Of a stretch of DNA of 64,000 nt, positions 8,702 through 17,274 are shown one piece after another. Origin of the DNA: Aeoliella mucimassa (GTDB taxonomy: Bacteria; Planctomycetota; Planctomycetia; Pirellulales; Lacipirellulaceae). The stretch's first letter is position 1. Every line of letters starts with the position of its first letter. Location of the stretch: the NCBI RefSeq assembly GCF_007748035.1, contig NZ_CP036278.1, positions 6,076,001 to 6,140,000 on the forward strand, in the 5' to 3' direction. Made by a program: the position numbers and the translations under genes. The notes beneath the pieces are model-generated. The model had not been told where the DNA came from. It ran no database searches and saw only the letters and a list, made by a program, of their open reading frames with translations.

Positions 8702-11700
8702 TTAGTTACCAATCGGAGTGCCCATCAACTTGGCTTCTTCCTCTTCCTGAATGATGATTCGTGGAGTCACCATCATCATCAGGCTGTCGGTTTCGCGGCC
8801 GATACCGACGTTGCGGAACAAGCGGTTGATGTAAGGCATCTTCGACAAGAGTGGTACACCAAACTCGTTACGGCCTTCGTTCAGTCGCTTGATGCCACCG
8901 AGCAGAACCGTACCACCATCTGGCACACTCACCGTTGTAGTTACTGAGATGAACGAGAACTCAGGCAACTGAACCGTCGTGCCACTGCGGACGATGTCTT
9001 CCGCATCATTGGCCGAGGTGCTCGTACCGTCGTTGTCGTCGGTCGTGCTGCTCGAGGTGCTGGTAGAAGTCGAACCCTCGAAGGTAAACTCCTGCACATC
9101 ACCAATCTGGCTGAAGAACGGCACCACCGTCAGGCGGACGTAGCGACGATCTTCCGACACCACCGCTTGGATACTCATCAGAGTACCTTCGCTGAGCACC
9201 ACAATCACAGGCTGCTGAGCAGCGGCGAACTCGCCAACCACTGGCACCACACTGATCACGAAAGGTCGTTGCGTGGTATCGGCCACGAACGCTTGCTGAC
9301 CGTTGAACAAGGTCACCTTCGGAGCGTTCAACAAGTTACTACGTTGATCGCCCTGCGAGGCACTAATCAGGAAGTAAGCTTCGATGTCGCTGAGGATCGC
9401 AAAGCCGAACGAGGCGACATCCTGCGGACTACCAAACTGTGGCACCGCCAACGCGTAGCTACCTTGCCGCAGCGGAATATCAAGGTCGTTGGTGAAGTTC
9501 GGGAACTCACCGTCGATCAAACCAACCACAGCACTGCTGGTTTCGCCTTCGTAGGCTTGACCTGGCTGGAAGGTACCGGGCTCGGGATCCTTGTTCTCGA
9601 TGTTCATATCGAAGTCGATACCGATCCGTTCGAAGAAGCTATCGCTCAGACGAATGAATCGCACTTCGATCGTGACTTGCAGGTCTTGCAGACGACGCAA
9701 CTGTTCCAGCAAGTCGGCAATCTGCTCGTGCACATCTTGAGTTTGGCTAATAACCAGGCTCAAGTTAGTTGGGAACGGACGAATCTCCGCTTCCGGTCCA
9801 CCATTCTCCACCCAAGTGTCGCTGGCGACCGTCGAGATAATCAGGTCGATCAGAGAATCGAAGTCGGCGTTCGCTGCACCACCCATGCCGCCGGGGCCAC
9901 CACCAATCGGTAGCGTTGTCGGCGAACCAAGTCCCGCACCGCTGGCACCCATACCGGGCTGAGCCAGCGCGGTTGGAGGCACTACCCCATTGGGATCAGG
10001 GTTGTTGCCATTCACGAACGACATCGGACCATGGCCGAACGAACCAGCACCGTAGCCCATCGCGGCGTGAGCACTGTTGATCAGCCCCTGCAGACCCATG
10101 TTGTTATCGGGCACGAAGTTGGGAATCGGAATCACCAGGTCGGCCACGTCGTAGACGAGGGTATACTGCTCGGTATCCTTCAGCGTTTCGCTGGTGATCT
10201 TCAGCACTTCGTCCTTGACAACGTAGCCCAGGTGGAACTGCTCGAGAATCAGGTTCAAGGCACTCTTCAGCGAAATCTCACCGTTAACATTCAGCGATAC
10301 ACGAGTGTCGCTCGACACGCCTTCCTGGTTGAGACCACGAAGATCCAGCACCATGTTCACGCCGGTTGCTTTCGACAGATCGTCGATCACTGCTGCGAGC
10401 GGCTCGTTCTGGAATCGCACCATCACCGGCTTACGCAGGCTGGCTTCGATTTCGATTTCCTTCGGGCTACGGTTGCGATTCCGATCGTTGCGTCCGCGTT
10501 CCTGAACCAGGTCGCGCCAACGCTGCACGTCGTACACCACTTCGTTATTGTCCGAGGTGGTCGCAATCGACGCACTTTCGACGTCGGAGATCGCTTGCCA
10601 GAAGCCGTTTTCTTTTTGCTCAGCAATGCTGTTGTTGATGAACTCGCGGCGAATGAACTTGGCCGTTTGTTGAATCTGCATGACGGTTGGATCTTCAGGA
10701 GCCAACTCCGTCAATTGCTGGGCAACCAGTTCCATTTCGTGGTACCGGTGATCGTCGCGAAGCTTATTGAACTCATCCACAAGCTTGCCGATCTTATCTT
10801 GCATCTGCAGCTTGAGTTCCATCCGACGATCAATCTCGGCGAGAATCTCGCGATTCCGTTCGTCGAGCTCTAGATCAGCACGATGCTGCTGAATGTACTG
10901 CTCGGTTTCGTTGATGCTGATGCTCAAACGATGCTGCAGTACTCGCTTGTCGTTCTCACCAAGTTGGCTCTTGTTGACTACTGCTTGCAGATCTTCAAGG
11001 GCCTTCAAGGCTTGCTTGGGGTCGGTTTCGCGAAGCTGCTTGGCATCCAGCTGCACGCGTCCGACATCGGCCGAGAGCTGACGCACCAGCACCTGGCGTT
11101 CGCCATCCGCCATGTCCATCTCGCGCGAGTTGGCCGTGGCAACACTGTTGGGAAGCGTTTCGCTTACTGCCGGAGTCGATACGTTCGACATCACAGGCGA
11201 CAGTTCCAAAGGTTCAGGAGCCGCAGTGAGGATTCGCAGATGACCGTCCAAACGTCCGCGGGCTTGGGTGTCGAGCGTTCCGCGGCTTTCGTTCGCTTTG
11301 CGGAACAACGACAAAGCTTGCTCGCGATTGCCGCTCTTCAGAGCTTGCTCACCAGCATCGAGCAGAGCCTGAGCACTGGTAGCTGGAGCTTGGGCGAAAC
11401 GCATCTCACTGATACCAGGCAGATTATTGGCCTGGGCCTGCACGTCTTCGTTGGTTTGCATCATCCCGACAGGATTCGCGTAGCGATTGTCGTCGCTCGG
11501 AGCCGAGATGTCTAAGCCCGAATACGGAGTATTCTGCGGCTGAGTCGCCGGGGTAGCCGTGGCCGGGTAACCGACCGGAGGCAGCTGCACCGGAGCCAAG
11601 TCGAGCCCTGGAATCGAATCGGAAGGTTCCTCCCGATAGATACCGTAGGGACTCGTGGCCGACGCCGGGGTGACCGCAGGGTCGACCATCGGGGTCGTTG

Positions 11701-12049
11701 GTGCCTGAGCAACCGGCGGACCAGGAGTATTGAAGGGATCCTGGTTGTTCGCTTGTGCCTGCATCAGGTCGCGACGCAGCGAACCAGGCGTGTCGCCAAA
11801 GTGGAACATTGGGTAGCGAACATCCGCTCCCTCTGCTTGCGTAATCAGTGAGTCGGCCTTCTTAAGGTCGCCCGCACCGATGGCAGCTTTGGCTTGGACC
11901 AGTAACTGGTCTACCTGCTCCCTCGACAACGGCGTGTTCGCCGTTGCGGCTGTTGTTGTTGATTGAGCTTGGGCCACACCCGCAAGGCAGGTGGACAAGC
12001 CAAGCCCCAAGACTACCAGTACTTTTCTAGACATCCGTGTCGCGTTCAA
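8702..12049 (-). CDS. Type II/III secretin family protein (GspD/PilQ-like) with long N-terminal region
   Basis: A 1115-residue exported protein with a signal peptide at 1-28. The first third is helical and repeat-like (EQVDQLLVQAKAAIGAGDLK, LLDAGEQALKSGNREQALSL). The middle carries a secretin/TonB short N-terminal domain (PLAAVIDDLSKATGVNMVLD) and an N-domain before a Gly-rich insert (about residues 680-740). The last third is the secretin core (QVTIEVRFIRLSDSFFERIG, SVPDGGTVLLGGIKRLNEGR, VPLLSKMPYINRLFRNVGIG). Secretins form outer-membrane rings for type II secretion or type IV pilus export. No pilus or general-secretion ATPase genes are in this window, so which machine it serves is open. 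Related proteins in planctomycetes are longer than GspD (about 650), as here. The upstream gap of about 350 bp suggests its own promoter. Confidence 0.85.
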   Translation of the reverse strand: MNATRMSRKVLVVLGLGLSTCLAGVAQAQSTTTAATANTPLSREQVDQLLVQAKAAIGAGDLKKADSLITQAEGADVRYPMFHFGDTPGSLRRDLMQAQANNQDPFNTPGPPVAQAPTTPMVDPAVTPASATSPYGIYREEPSDSIPGLDLAPVQLPPVGYPATATPATQPQNTPYSGLDISAPSDDNRYANPVGMMQTNEDVQAQANNLPGISEMRFAQAPATSAQALLDAGEQALKSGNREQALSLFRKANESRGTLDTQARGRLDGHLRILTAAPEPLELSPVMSNVSTPAVSETLPNSVATANSREMDMADGERQVLVRQLSADVGRVQLDAKQLRETDPKQALKALEDLQAVVNKSQLGENDKRVLQHRLSISINETEQYIQQHRADLELDERNREILAEIDRRMELKLQMQDKIGKLVDEFNKLRDDHRYHEMELVAQQLTELAPEDPTVMQIQQTAKFIRREFINNSIAEQKENGFWQAISDVESASIATTSDNNEVVYDVQRWRDLVQERGRNDRNRNRSPKEIEIEASLRKPVMVRFQNEPLAAVIDDLSKATGVNMVLDLRGLNQEGVSSDTRVSLNVNGEISLKSALNLILEQFHLGYVVKDEVLKITSETLKDTEQYTLVYDVADLVIPIPNFVPDNNMGLQGLINSAHAAMGYGAGSFGHGPMSFVNGNNPDPNGVVPPTALAQPGMGASGAGLGSPTTLPIGGGPGGMGGAANADFDSLIDLIISTVASDTWVENGGPEAEIRPFPTNLSLVISQTQDVHEQIADLLEQLRRLQDLQVTIEVRFIRLSDSFFERIGIDFDMNIENKDPEPGTFQPGQAYEGETSSAVVGLIDGEFPNFTNDLDIPLRQGSYALAVPQFGSPQDVASFGFAILSDIEAYFLISASQGDQRSNLLNAPKVTLFNGQQAFVADTTQRPFVISVVPVVGEFAAAQQPVIVVLSEGTLMSIQAVVSEDRRYVRLTVVPFFSQIGDVQEFTFEGSTSTSTSSSTTDDNDGTSTSANDAEDIVRSGTTVQLPEFSFISVTTTVSVPDGGTVLLGGIKRLNEGRNEFGVPLLSKMPYINRLFRNVGIGRETDSLMMMVTPRIIIQEEEEAKLMGTPIGN

Positions 12050-12398
12050 CTCGACTCTCCTTGTTGCGATGGATCACATCGGCAGCATTACCGTCCCCCT
12101 AGCGCCATCCGTGGCGTGAAAGACGGTAGTCGATTCCGGCAATTACCGGAAGACGATTTTGTGATTCGGTTATAGGGGTAGCTAGCATCGCAGCGTTCCC
12201 GCGCTGTGCACGTTGCCAATGGCAGCCTACAAGCGCTAGCGGTACTAGCTACAACGTTTCGCTGGTAGCGGAAAAGGGTTAAGTGACAAGTTTTTGAAAG
12301 ACAAGCGGGGGCGTAAATATCCGCTGGCGAAAACTGGGTCAATAGCAGTTATAGAAAATCAGAAAAAGATTTTCCGCCAGTTGGCAAGCCTTTGTCAC
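12050..12398. other. Intergenic region between fadA and the secretin gene
   Basis: About 350 bp with no credible ORF. It is the 5' region of the secretin gene. It contains only small imperfect hairpins (for example gctag/ctagc around 12236-12250) and no clear promoter consensus that I can defend. Confidence 0.5.
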
Positions 12399-13559
12399 TT
12401 AGCCGACCCGCTCGAAGAGCGTCGCGATGCCCTGCCCTAGCCCAATGCACATGGTCGCGATGCCATACGTCGCATCTCTTCGCTGCATCGCGTGTAGCAA
12501 CGTGGTCGCGATTCGCGCCCCACTGGCCCCGAGTGGATGACCAATGGCAATGGCCCCGCCATGCACGTTCACTTTTTCCAGTGGAAGCTCAAGCTCGCGA
12601 ATGCAAGCCAACGATTGAGCCGCAAACGCTTCGTTGAGTTCAAACAAATCAATGTCGTCGAGCGACAGTCCACTGCGGGCGAGCACCTTCTTCACTGCCG
12701 GTACGGGTCCAGTACCCATCACCGCTGGTTCCACGCCGGCAACTGCCGTGGCTAATACTTTTGCCATCGGCTTTAGCCCGAGCTCACCAGCGCGTTGCTC
12801 ACTCATCACCAACAAAGCAGCCGCCCCATCGTTCAGTGGCGAACTATTTCCCGCGGTCACGGTACCCAACCCAGGCATGAAGGCTGGCTTCAACTGCGCA
12901 AGGGCTTCGAGGCTGGTATCGTCGCGGACCGACTGATCGCGAATCGCTTGAATGCGATTGCCTTGTTCATCGCGTCCCCAGACTGCAACGATCTCCGCAT
13001 CGAAAGCACCTTGCTCATACGCAGCGACTGCTTTCGAGTGACTATCGAGCGCGAACGCATCCTGTTCTTCACGAGTAATGCCGCGCGACTGCGCAAGGAA
13101 CTCAGCCGTAACACCCATCAAGAGTGCCCCTTTGCTGGTGCGATGGAACAACCGAGGGTTGAGATCCACACCAGCATCCATTGGCAAGTGATGCATGTGC
13201 TCGGTGCCCGCGACGATCTGCACGTCTTCCGCCTTGGCGATGATCGAATGGCAAGCCTGGTTGAGCGCCTGCAAACTACTACCGCAGAGTCGATTCACGG
13301 TTGCGCCGCCGGTCGCCATCGGCAGGTCGGCCATCAGTGCGACCATCCGCCCCATGTTGAGCCCCTGCTCTCCCTGTTGCTTCACGTTGCCGACGATCAC
13401 GTCTTCGATCGCTGCGGGGTCAATGCCTGTCCGCTCAACAACTGCCTGCACGACCGACGTCGCTAGGTCGTCGCCGCGCACGTAGCGATACAAACCTAGT
13501 TCCGCATGCGATCGACCGATCGCTGTGCGACAAGCATCGATAACAACAGGTGTAGGCAT
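12399..13559 (-). CDS. fadA: Acetyl-CoA C-acyltransferase (3-ketoacyl-CoA thiolase)
   Basis: A 386-residue thiolase that splits 3-ketoacyl-CoA with free CoA to give acetyl-CoA, the last step of beta-oxidation (cytosol). All three active-site signatures are present: nucleophilic Cys in VNRLCGSSLQALNQA (about residue 90), the catalytic His in GGAIAIGHPLGASGAR, and the C-terminal CIGLGQGIA Cys. Length is normal for FadA/FadI. It starts 80 bp after the fadB-like gene on the same strand, matching the usual fadBA operon in which the two subunits form the trifunctional complex. A biosynthetic acetoacetyl-CoA thiolase is the alternative, but the partner gene argues against it. Confidence 0.92.
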   Translation of the reverse strand: MPTPVVIDACRTAIGRSHAELGLYRYVRGDDLATSVVQAVVERTGIDPAAIEDVIVGNVKQQGEQGLNMGRMVALMADLPMATGGATVNRLCGSSLQALNQACHSIIAKAEDVQIVAGTEHMHHLPMDAGVDLNPRLFHRTSKGALLMGVTAEFLAQSRGITREEQDAFALDSHSKAVAAYEQGAFDAEIVAVWGRDEQGNRIQAIRDQSVRDDTSLEALAQLKPAFMPGLGTVTAGNSSPLNDGAAALLVMSEQRAGELGLKPMAKVLATAVAGVEPAVMGTGPVPAVKKVLARSGLSLDDIDLFELNEAFAAQSLACIRELELPLEKVNVHGGAIAIGHPLGASGARIATTLLHAMQRRDATYGIATMCIGLGQGIATLFERVG

Positions 13560-13638
13560 GGTGTCGCCAGAGTGGGTTGAAAAACGAAATCAACGGGTCC
13601 GTAGCTCAAAGCCGGCAGTGAGTTGGTTACTCGTTTTG

Positions 13639-15789
13639 CTATTCGTAAAACTTGCTGCCGTCTCGAGCCTTCTGTTCGAGTAACTTTGTTACCTCATAGC
13701 GTTTGCCAAGAGTGTGGAAGTGGGCCAATTTTTCGACGATCGCCGCCGCACCAACAGTGTCGGCCCAGAAAAAAAGCCCGCCGCGGAAAGGTGGAAAACC
13801 AATGCCGAAGATCAAAGCGAGATCGATGTCGCGAACGTCGGCCGCAATTCCTTCTTCCAAGGCTCGAGTCGCTTCGACCAGCATCGGTAACATCAAGCGA
13901 TCGACCAGATCGCCTGGTGGTTCGGTATCCGTTGCAAGCGCGGCAACAAACTCGCTGACCACATCGCTTGGCTGTTTCTTCCACCGGCCTTTCTTATCTT
14001 TTTGCCAGTCGTAGAAGCCTCGCCCGTTCTTCTGGCCGAGGCGATCGTTCGACACCAGCTTATCGACCATCGGCGTGTCGATCACGCGGTCGCTAAAAGC
14101 ATCGCGAAGCACCCGCCCCGCGTGCAAACAGACATCCAGACCGATCACGTCGTGCAGTTCGATGGGTCCCATCGGCATGCCAAACTCCTTGGCGGCCGAT
14201 TCAATCGCTTTGAGCGGCACCTTTTCTGTGAGCAACACCGCGGCTTCGTTCATGTACGGCAGCAATAGCCGATTCACCAGGAATCCTGGCCCATCGTTTA
14301 CCACCACTGGCGACTTACCAAGCTTCCGCGCAAAGGCAGCCGCACGTTCGATCGTCGCCGGCGAACTCTCACTGCCGCGAATCACCTCCACCAGCGGCAT
14401 CTTTCGCACCGGATTGAAGAAGTGCAAACCACAGAATCGCTCGGGGTGCGTAAGCCCTTTGGCCAGCAAACTGATCGGGATGGTCGAAGTGTTCGAACAC
14501 AAGATTGTTTCGTCACCTGCGGCGGCTTCGATCTGCTGCAACAGTTGCTGCTTGATTTCAAGATTCTCGACCACTGCTTCCACCACCAAGTCGCAAGCGG
14601 CCAGATCAGTAACGTGCGGAGTCATATCAAGCTCCGGCGTGAGCTCCAGCACTTTATCGGTGCTGGCCGACTTTGTCTCGCGATCGAACGCAGCCTCGCT
14701 GAGCACCGCTTTCTCTGCTGCGAGTAAGGCCTCGGCGCGATTGTCTGCTAGACTCACCCGTACTCCTCGGCGGAGACTCACTGCAGCAATGCCTTGCCCC
14801 ATGGTCCCCGCACCCGCAACTCCCACGCTGTTGGCCGCCAGTTGTTTCTTGTCGCTGCCGATACCATCTTTGTTGAAGTCGGTCAGGAAGAACACATTCA
14901 GCAGCCCACGATTTACCGGGGAACCAAACAGCGGGGTGAATCGCTCCGACTCCAATTCGCAAGCCGCGTCGATGTCGAGCAAGGCACCTTCGAGCAATAC
15001 CTCGAGCGCGACGAGCGGGGCAGGGTAATGGCCTTTGGTCTCTTGCTGAATCACCCCCAAGGCGGTCGCCCCGAGAAAAGCGAGTTCGGCCTCGTTGATC
15101 GGAATCTCGCTCGCCCACTTCTCACGATTGGCCAAGTACTCGCCCGATGCCTGATCGGCCATGACAACCCGTACAGCGGCTTCCATTAATTTGCTGGCGA
15201 CGTCGCCCGAAGCCGACACGATGTCGTCGGCCAGTCCCATGGCAAACGCTTCGGCACCGCTAACATTCTTGCCGCTGGTAACCATCTCGACCGCGTTGGC
15301 CAGTCCCACAATTCTCGGCGTGCGGGCGGTGCCTCCCCAGCCGGGGAAGAGTCCCAGCTTGACCTCGGGGAACCCGATTTGCGTCTTCGGGTTGTCGGTC
15401 ACGACACGACGATCGCACCAAACAGACAGCTCGGTTCCACCGCCGACGCAGATGCCATCGATGGCGACGACTGTTACCATCTTGAGTTTCGACAATCGCT
15501 GCAACAACAGCTGACCATGGCGACTGAACTGACGAATCACTTCAGCCGGCTCATCAATCGAGGCGGCAAACTCCTTGAGGTCGGCACCCGCGATAAACCC
15601 GGCAGGCTTGCCGCTCACAATCACCAGCCCCATCAAGTCGGTCCGATCGGCCAGCGCATCAAGGTGCCCGGCGATCTCGCCGAGCATGGCCTGCGACAAG
15701 ATATTCAGGCTGTGATCGGGATGATGCAACGATAGCCGAGCAATGCCAGGTTGCGGGAAGTCGAGCGTCGTAAACCGTGTATCCGCCAT
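13639..15789 (-). CDS. fadB: Multifunctional enoyl-CoA hydratase / 3-hydroxyacyl-CoA dehydrogenase (FadB/FadJ)
   Basis: A 716-residue alpha subunit of the fatty-acid oxidation complex. Residues 1-190 are the crotonase fold (GKPAGFIAGADLKEFA with the oxyanion-hole residues, ICVGGGTELSVWCDRR). Residues about 320-500 are the NAD-binding dehydrogenase part (GVAGAGTMGQGIAAVSLRRG Rossmann loop, SNTSTIPISLLA, GLHFFNPVRKMPLVEVI), followed by the C-terminal dehydrogenase repeats (GPGFLVNRLLLPYMNEA, GIGFPPFRGGLFFW). The ATG at 15789 starts MADTRFTTLDFPQPGIARLS; an upstream in-frame extension to 15984 is not crotonase-like and was dropped. With fadA 80 bp downstream it forms a fadBA operon. FadJ-type (anaerobic) versus FadB-type cannot be decided here. 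Confidence 0.93.
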   Translation of the reverse strand: MADTRFTTLDFPQPGIARLSLHHPDHSLNILSQAMLGEIAGHLDALADRTDLMGLVIVSGKPAGFIAGADLKEFAASIDEPAEVIRQFSRHGQLLLQRLSKLKMVTVVAIDGICVGGGTELSVWCDRRVVTDNPKTQIGFPEVKLGLFPGWGGTARTPRIVGLANAVEMVTSGKNVSGAEAFAMGLADDIVSASGDVASKLMEAAVRVVMADQASGEYLANREKWASEIPINEAELAFLGATALGVIQQETKGHYPAPLVALEVLLEGALLDIDAACELESERFTPLFGSPVNRGLLNVFFLTDFNKDGIGSDKKQLAANSVGVAGAGTMGQGIAAVSLRRGVRVSLADNRAEALLAAEKAVLSEAAFDRETKSASTDKVLELTPELDMTPHVTDLAACDLVVEAVVENLEIKQQLLQQIEAAAGDETILCSNTSTIPISLLAKGLTHPERFCGLHFFNPVRKMPLVEVIRGSESSPATIERAAAFARKLGKSPVVVNDGPGFLVNRLLLPYMNEAAVLLTEKVPLKAIESAAKEFGMPMGPIELHDVIGLDVCLHAGRVLRDAFSDRVIDTPMVDKLVSNDRLGQKNGRGFYDWQKDKKGRWKKQPSDVVSEFVAALATDTEPPGDLVDRLMLPMLVEATRALEEGIAADVRDIDLALIFGIGFPPFRGGLFFWADTVGAAAIVEKLAHFHTLGKRYEVTKLLEQKARDGSKFYE

Positions 15790-15955
15790 AACCGATCGCC
15801 AATACGAGTTTCGGGGAACCATCGCACGATCTGCTAAGGGAATTATACGCCGCGTAGCCTTAGAAAACGAACGAACGTCCGGCGAAACATCAAGCATCCC
15901 CCGCACACGACGCGGTCGGTTGACCTGTGTGGGCTTGCCGGAACAAACTACCGGC

Positions 15956-16456
15956 ATGAACGACACTCCCCCCAACACCCCCAATGCCGACGCGCCTGCC
16001 TCTCAAAGTTGGCGGATCGCCATCGCATTATTTGTGGTTCTCGTGGCTTTGGTGCTGACTCGCTGGTGGATGCCTGATGACTCGACCGTGGTCGATGGCG
16101 ACCATCCGTCCGACGTCGCGGCCGAGGAAACCGACAATCCGGAGCTTGGGGTCACCTTTGCCGCCACCGGCGTCGAGGGACTCCCTCGCGAGGTGTGCAT
16201 TGCCGTGGGGGAGGAAAAAATCTCGGTTTTCGCGGCTCTCGAGCAAGTGCAAGCAGTCGAACCGGCCTGGTATTTCACTTATCAAGGCAGCGGGAAGATG
16301 ACGATGGTTACCGAGATTGCCGGTTTTTCCAACGAAGGAAACACTGGCAGCAACTGGACTTACGAGATTAACGGCGAAATGGCCCCCCGCAGCGTCGGAG
16401 AAATGCAAGTCGGGCGCGGCGACCGCGTCTTGTGGAACTTTGGGACATACGAATAA
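15956..16456 (+). CDS. DUF4430 (transcobalamin C-terminal-like) domain protein, membrane-anchored
   Basis: A 166-residue protein. Residues about 17-37 form a single N-terminal membrane helix (WRIAIALFVVLVALVLTRWW), then an acidic linker, then a DUF4430-type domain: EKISVFAALEQVQ, GSGKMTMVTEIAGFSNEG, SNWTYEINGEMAPRSVG, GDRVLWNFGTYE. The Trp-Thr-Tyr-x-x-Asn-Gly and final G-D-x-V-x-W pattern is the family hallmark. DUF4430 is the beta-grasp fold seen in the C-terminal half of transcobalamin and intrinsic factor, which bind corrinoids. It is divergent from fadB (about 165 bp between starts) and 59 bp upstream of a DUF6580 membrane gene on the same strand, so the two are probably one operon. Ligand binding is inference. 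Confidence 0.75.
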   Translation: MNDTPPNTPNADAPASQSWRIAIALFVVLVALVLTRWWMPDDSTVVDGDHPSDVAAEETDNPELGVTFAATGVEGLPREVCIAVGEEKISVFAALEQVQAVEPAWYFTYQGSGKMTMVTEIAGFSNEGNTGSNWTYEINGEMAPRSVGEMQVGRGDRVLWNFGTYE

Positions 16457-16515
16457 TAGAGGATTCGGGCGCTGCCCGGCCGCGAACCTTTTAATCGTCC
16501 CCTCGCAACAGGAAA

Positions 16516-17103
16516 TTGAACGTGCGACGTCAACTGCAAATCAACAGCGATCACTTGGTATTTGTGCTCTTGGTAGCGATTGCCGTGGTGGGGCGTTTGG
16601 GACGACTCGATTGGAATTTCACTCCGCTAGCGGCTGTCGCGCTGCTGGCCGGATGTTACTTCCGCAATCGATTCGTTGCCGCGCTGGTACCGCTTACCGC
16701 GCTGGCCATTACCGATCTCACTCAACCAAGCCATTACAGCGGCTGGGTACTGGCCTCGGTTTGGGGCTGCATGATGGTGCCCGCGATGCTGGGCCCCTGG
16801 CTCCGCAAGGCCAGCAGCAAGCTGCAAGTCGCCACGCGTGGTGTCACCAGTGCATTGCTGCCAGCGACGATCTTCTTCCTGGTAACCAACTTGGTGGTGT
16901 GGGCAGTTGGCCCCGTTGCTGGTTCGCCCTTCCAGTTTGGTAGCGACCTGGCTGGTTTGGCCACCGTGTACGCGGCTGGTATTCCCTTCTACCTGAAGAT
17001 GCTGGCCGGCGACCTGTTCTACGTCACCACGCTGTTCGGTGCGTTCGCCATCGCCACTGGCGGGTTTCGTGCTTGGAACGAAACCGCTCAAGGCGCTGGC
17101 TAA
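16516..17103 (+). CDS. DUF6580 family multi-pass membrane protein
   Basis: A 195-residue hydrophobic protein with about five to six predicted transmembrane helices (HLVFVLLVAIAVVGRLG; PLAAVALLAGCYF; AALVPLTALAITDL; ASVWGCMMVPAMLGPWL; LPATIFFLVTNLVVWAVG; YLKMLAGDLFYVTTLFGAFA). The stretch RLDWNFTPLAAVALLAGCYF is the typical DUF6580 opening. The family looks like the substrate-binding S-component of ECF-type vitamin transporters, but this is a resemblance, not an established function. The start used is TTG at 16516, behind an AGGAA ribosome site; GTG at 16522 is an alternative. It follows the DUF4430 gene by 59 bp and is closed by a strong terminator at 17165, so the pair is a self-contained unit. 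Confidence 0.72.
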   Translation: MNVRRQLQINSDHLVFVLLVAIAVVGRLGRLDWNFTPLAAVALLAGCYFRNRFVAALVPLTALAITDLTQPSHYSGWVLASVWGCMMVPAMLGPWLRKASSKLQVATRGVTSALLPATIFFLVTNLVVWAVGPVAGSPFQFGSDLAGLATVYAAGIPFYLKMLAGDLFYVTTLFGAFAIATGGFRAWNETAQGAG

Positions 17104-17164
17104 GTCATTGCTCGCTGAGCCGACAACCGCTTAGCGATGCACGACAAGGCCTACTAAAACAAAG

Positions 17165-17200
17165 CACCCGGTGAGCCAAGCTCACCGGGTGTTTTTATTT
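17165..17200 (+). terminator. Intrinsic terminator after the DUF6580 gene
   Basis: A perfect 12-bp stem (cacccggtgagc / gctcaccgggtg) with a CAA loop followed by five T residues. On the minus strand it is followed by TTTGTTTT, so it may also end transcripts of the convergent gene at 17275. Confidence 0.9.
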
Positions 17201-17274
17201 GGACGTAGCGACGACATAGACACTGTCGCTTTCGCCGATTGATTCCGTGTTTCGCGAAACGAAGCACACGTTTG

